From Sphaeroforma sirkka (Eukaryota; Opisthokonta; Ichthyosporea; Ichthyophonida): a stretch of DNA of 56,015 nucleotides. Under the pieces are notes generated by a model, which worked only from the letters and a program-made list of their open reading frames with translations, ran no database searches and was not told where the DNA came from. Positions 54,398 to 56,015 of the stretch are shown here, one piece after another. Where the stretch lies: NCBI GenBank assembly GCA_001586965.3, contig LUCW03000181.1:35001-91015 (forward strand). The letters run 5' to 3'. The position numbers were made by a program, and so were the translations under genes. Position 1 is the stretch's first letter. Each line of letters starts with the position of its first letter.

Positions 54398-55225
54398 TGG
54401 AGCTTCTGGTCCAGGAAGTGGGGATGCTACATAAGGTGTCTCCACCATATCGACCCCAAGTGCTGGGCGCGGCAGAACGACGTCACAAGGAGATTACACG
54501 TTCTATTCGACAATGCTGTGAGGCAGTTCCCCTTCGATGGGACGAACGCCTTCCGTTTACGATGCTATACCAGAACCTTCGGATATCCCGTCGCCATAAA
54601 GAGTGCACCGTTTAGCGTACTTTGGCCGCCGCCATGTTCCGTTCGCCGATTTCACGGACGAGTTACCGGATTCTCAGCCGATGACGAATGACACCTGGGC
54701 ACAACATGATTAGACCAGTTACAGGACACTATATTGCCGACCCTCCACCACATTACCAAGAAGTATACAGGCAAGCTACACGACGACATTTGACCGCCTG
54801 CATGCTCACGACTTGGTACATTTCGACGAAGGAGATGTGGTCATGGTACGATCAGAAGGCCGAACAACGAAGGCTATGCGGCCATTGTTTGGACCATATG
54901 TAGTCAAAGCTAGACACGGCCAACGCTACGAGTTAGCGAACAAGGATGGTTCCGCCCCACCAGAATTCAAGACCAAACCGGTACGGGTGGAACTCCTCCG
55001 TTTAGTGCATAGACGCACAGACCCACCAATTAACGAAGACTTATGGACCGAAGGAGGGTGGAGTTTCGCCATATTATCACACATCGTACGAATGATGAGA
55101 CGGGGAAATTAGAATACCTGGTGAGATGGCGAGAAGGCGAACCAACGTGGGAAACAGCAGAAGCTTTGATGATGCCAACGATATCGCATGCCTACCACAA
55201 AGCTTCGCAGACACGGACACGTAAG
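54353..55225 (+). pseudogene. Element B integrase end and chromodomain (frameshifted)
   Basis: IQTDMGKEFTNKLVELLVQ to FTMLYQNLRISRRHK, then broken by an extra A near 54599 and further shifts at 54700 and 55060. A second frame recovers VHFDEGDVVMVRSEGRTTKA and MRPLFGPYVVKARHG. The chromodomain appears as GKLEYLVRWREGEPTWETAE. Confidence 0.8.
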
Positions 55226-55279
55226 CGCCAACGTGCACAGTCTAATACTTTATCTTCAATATAACTTTGTCTCTCGGAT

Positions 55280-55660
55280 ATCGAGCTCAAGCTCTGGAGC
55301 ATAAACCAGCAACTCTAGCTCCCGAGTATAAACCAGCCACTGAGCTCTTGAGTATATAAAAGCAGCGACTCTAGCTCCCGAGCTCTTGGTAAACCAGCCT
55401 CTCCTAGCTCTTGAGTATAAACCAGCGACCTAGCTCCTGAGTATGGGAAACCAGGCCTCTCGAGCTCCCTGAGTATAAAAAAAACTCTAGCTCCGAGTAT
55501 AAAGCTCAGCCCTGAGTATAAACCAGCCTCTCGAGCTCTTGAGTATAAAAAAGCAGCGACTCTAGCTCCCGAGTATAAACCAGCAAACTCTAGCTCAAGT
55601 GTATAAACCGCCTCCAGCTCTTGGTATAAAAGGACTCACCCGAGTATAACCATGAGGGAA
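55280..55660 (+). repeat. GAGTATAAA tandem array in the 3'UTR of element B
   Basis: Same array as 44110-44340 in opposite orientation: units AGCTCCCGAGTATAAACCAG and AGCTCTTGAGTATAAA, here with more irregular spacing and small deletions. It is followed by the CGGCTCAAGCTCGCGAGG variant seen in A. Confidence 0.85.
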
Positions 55661-56015
55661 TAAACGTTTCAGCAGAGTCGAGCTCGAGGAAAATCGTCAG
55701 CGGCTCAAGCTCGCGAGGTTAAATGAGCCACTTGCTTCGGAGTATAACACAGCGAAATCAATCAAACAACTCCTTGGGCATTGTTTTGAAACAGCGGGTT
55801 AATGGTTTGCACGGTTTTCTGCCACTGGCAGTTTTTTCTCCGACACAAATACAGTCCTATATTGTACTTGCCAAAAACTCCCATATGCTGACTACAGATG
55901 AACAGTAGCTTCAAGAATTCAAACACGACGGGTTGGTCGTTCGAGATCGTACACATCGGGTCCTCTAGCTCCTCTGAGGTAAAATTACAGCTTCAATGCT
56001 CTAGCTCTCTGAGGA
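55661..56015 (+). other. 3'UTR of element B up to window edge
   Basis: Matches the A 3'UTR (43840-44110, reversed) and ends in the first units of the 31-bp array (CTCTAGCTCTCTGAGGA). The polypurine tract and 3' LTR should follow outside the window. Confidence 0.8.

Larger units (their letters stand above)
47656..56015 (+). mobile_element. Chromodomain Ty3 retrotransposon B (plus), 3' LTR beyond window
   Basis: 5' LTR, 1.2-kb leader, gag, protease, RT, RNase H, Dam-like domain, integrase, chromodomain and 3'UTR arrays are all present. Coding is interrupted at many points by 1-2-base indels, mostly in homopolymers, while substitutions against A are few. It is inserted head to head into element A. 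Confidence 0.85.

Overview
The window comes from a eukaryotic nuclear genome, most likely a unicellular relative of animals (an ichthyosporean-like holozoan; genus not proven). The best evidence is a nine-exon receptor tyrosine kinase gene on the minus strand, with GT-AG introns whose phases all agree and an animal-type HRDLASRN catalytic loop. Receptor tyrosine kinases of this type are known mainly from Holozoa. TTTAGGG-type telomere-like repeats, long (TA)n/(TG)n tracts and dense retroelement remnants fit a large, repeat-rich protist genome.

Layout. 1-8223 (minus): the receptor tyrosine kinase, running off the left edge. It has a signal peptide, one EGF-like domain, a Ser/Pro-rich stalk, a long run of hexapeptide (left-handed beta-helix) repeats spread over five exons, one transmembrane helix, and a kinase whose activation segment carries about 600 extra residues with a duplicated Y-x-N-I motif. 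8224-11020: non-coding, with a TTAA-bounded foldback element, a GC-rich islet and an interstitial telomere-like tract. 11021-14142 (minus): a decayed Ty3/gypsy-like element (F) with a tRNA-like sequence inside gag. 14765-16700 (minus): a decayed DIRS-like retroelement. 17978-20329 (minus): coding-like remnants, including a possible E2-type fold and a P-element-like transposase fragment. 20330-26120: no clear gene; tandem duplications and very large TA arrays. 26123-26206 (minus): a tRNA-Leu(UAA).

26490-56015 is a graveyard of one retrotransposon superfamily: E (plus) and D (minus) lie tail to tail around 31.0 kb, C (plus) runs 37.7-43.35 kb, A (minus) 43.35-47.66 kb and B (plus) from 47.66 kb to the right edge. 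The LTR and pol junctions indicate nesting: A inserted into C, and B into A. A and B are near-identical copies with protease (B only), RT (YIDD), RNase H, a Dam-like N6-adenine methyltransferase domain (NPPW motif), an HHCC + DD35E integrase and a C-terminal chromodomain. The Dam-like domain is familiar from DIRS elements. Finding it between RNase H and a DDE integrase in a chromodomain Ty3 element, and also in the diverged copies C, D and E, is the most notable mobile-element observation.

The two strongest candidates for undescribed biology are this Dam-like-domain Ty3/chromodomain lineage and the beta-helix receptor kinase with its phosphotyrosine-docking activation-segment insert. All family assignments were made by eye from translated motifs; no database search was run.
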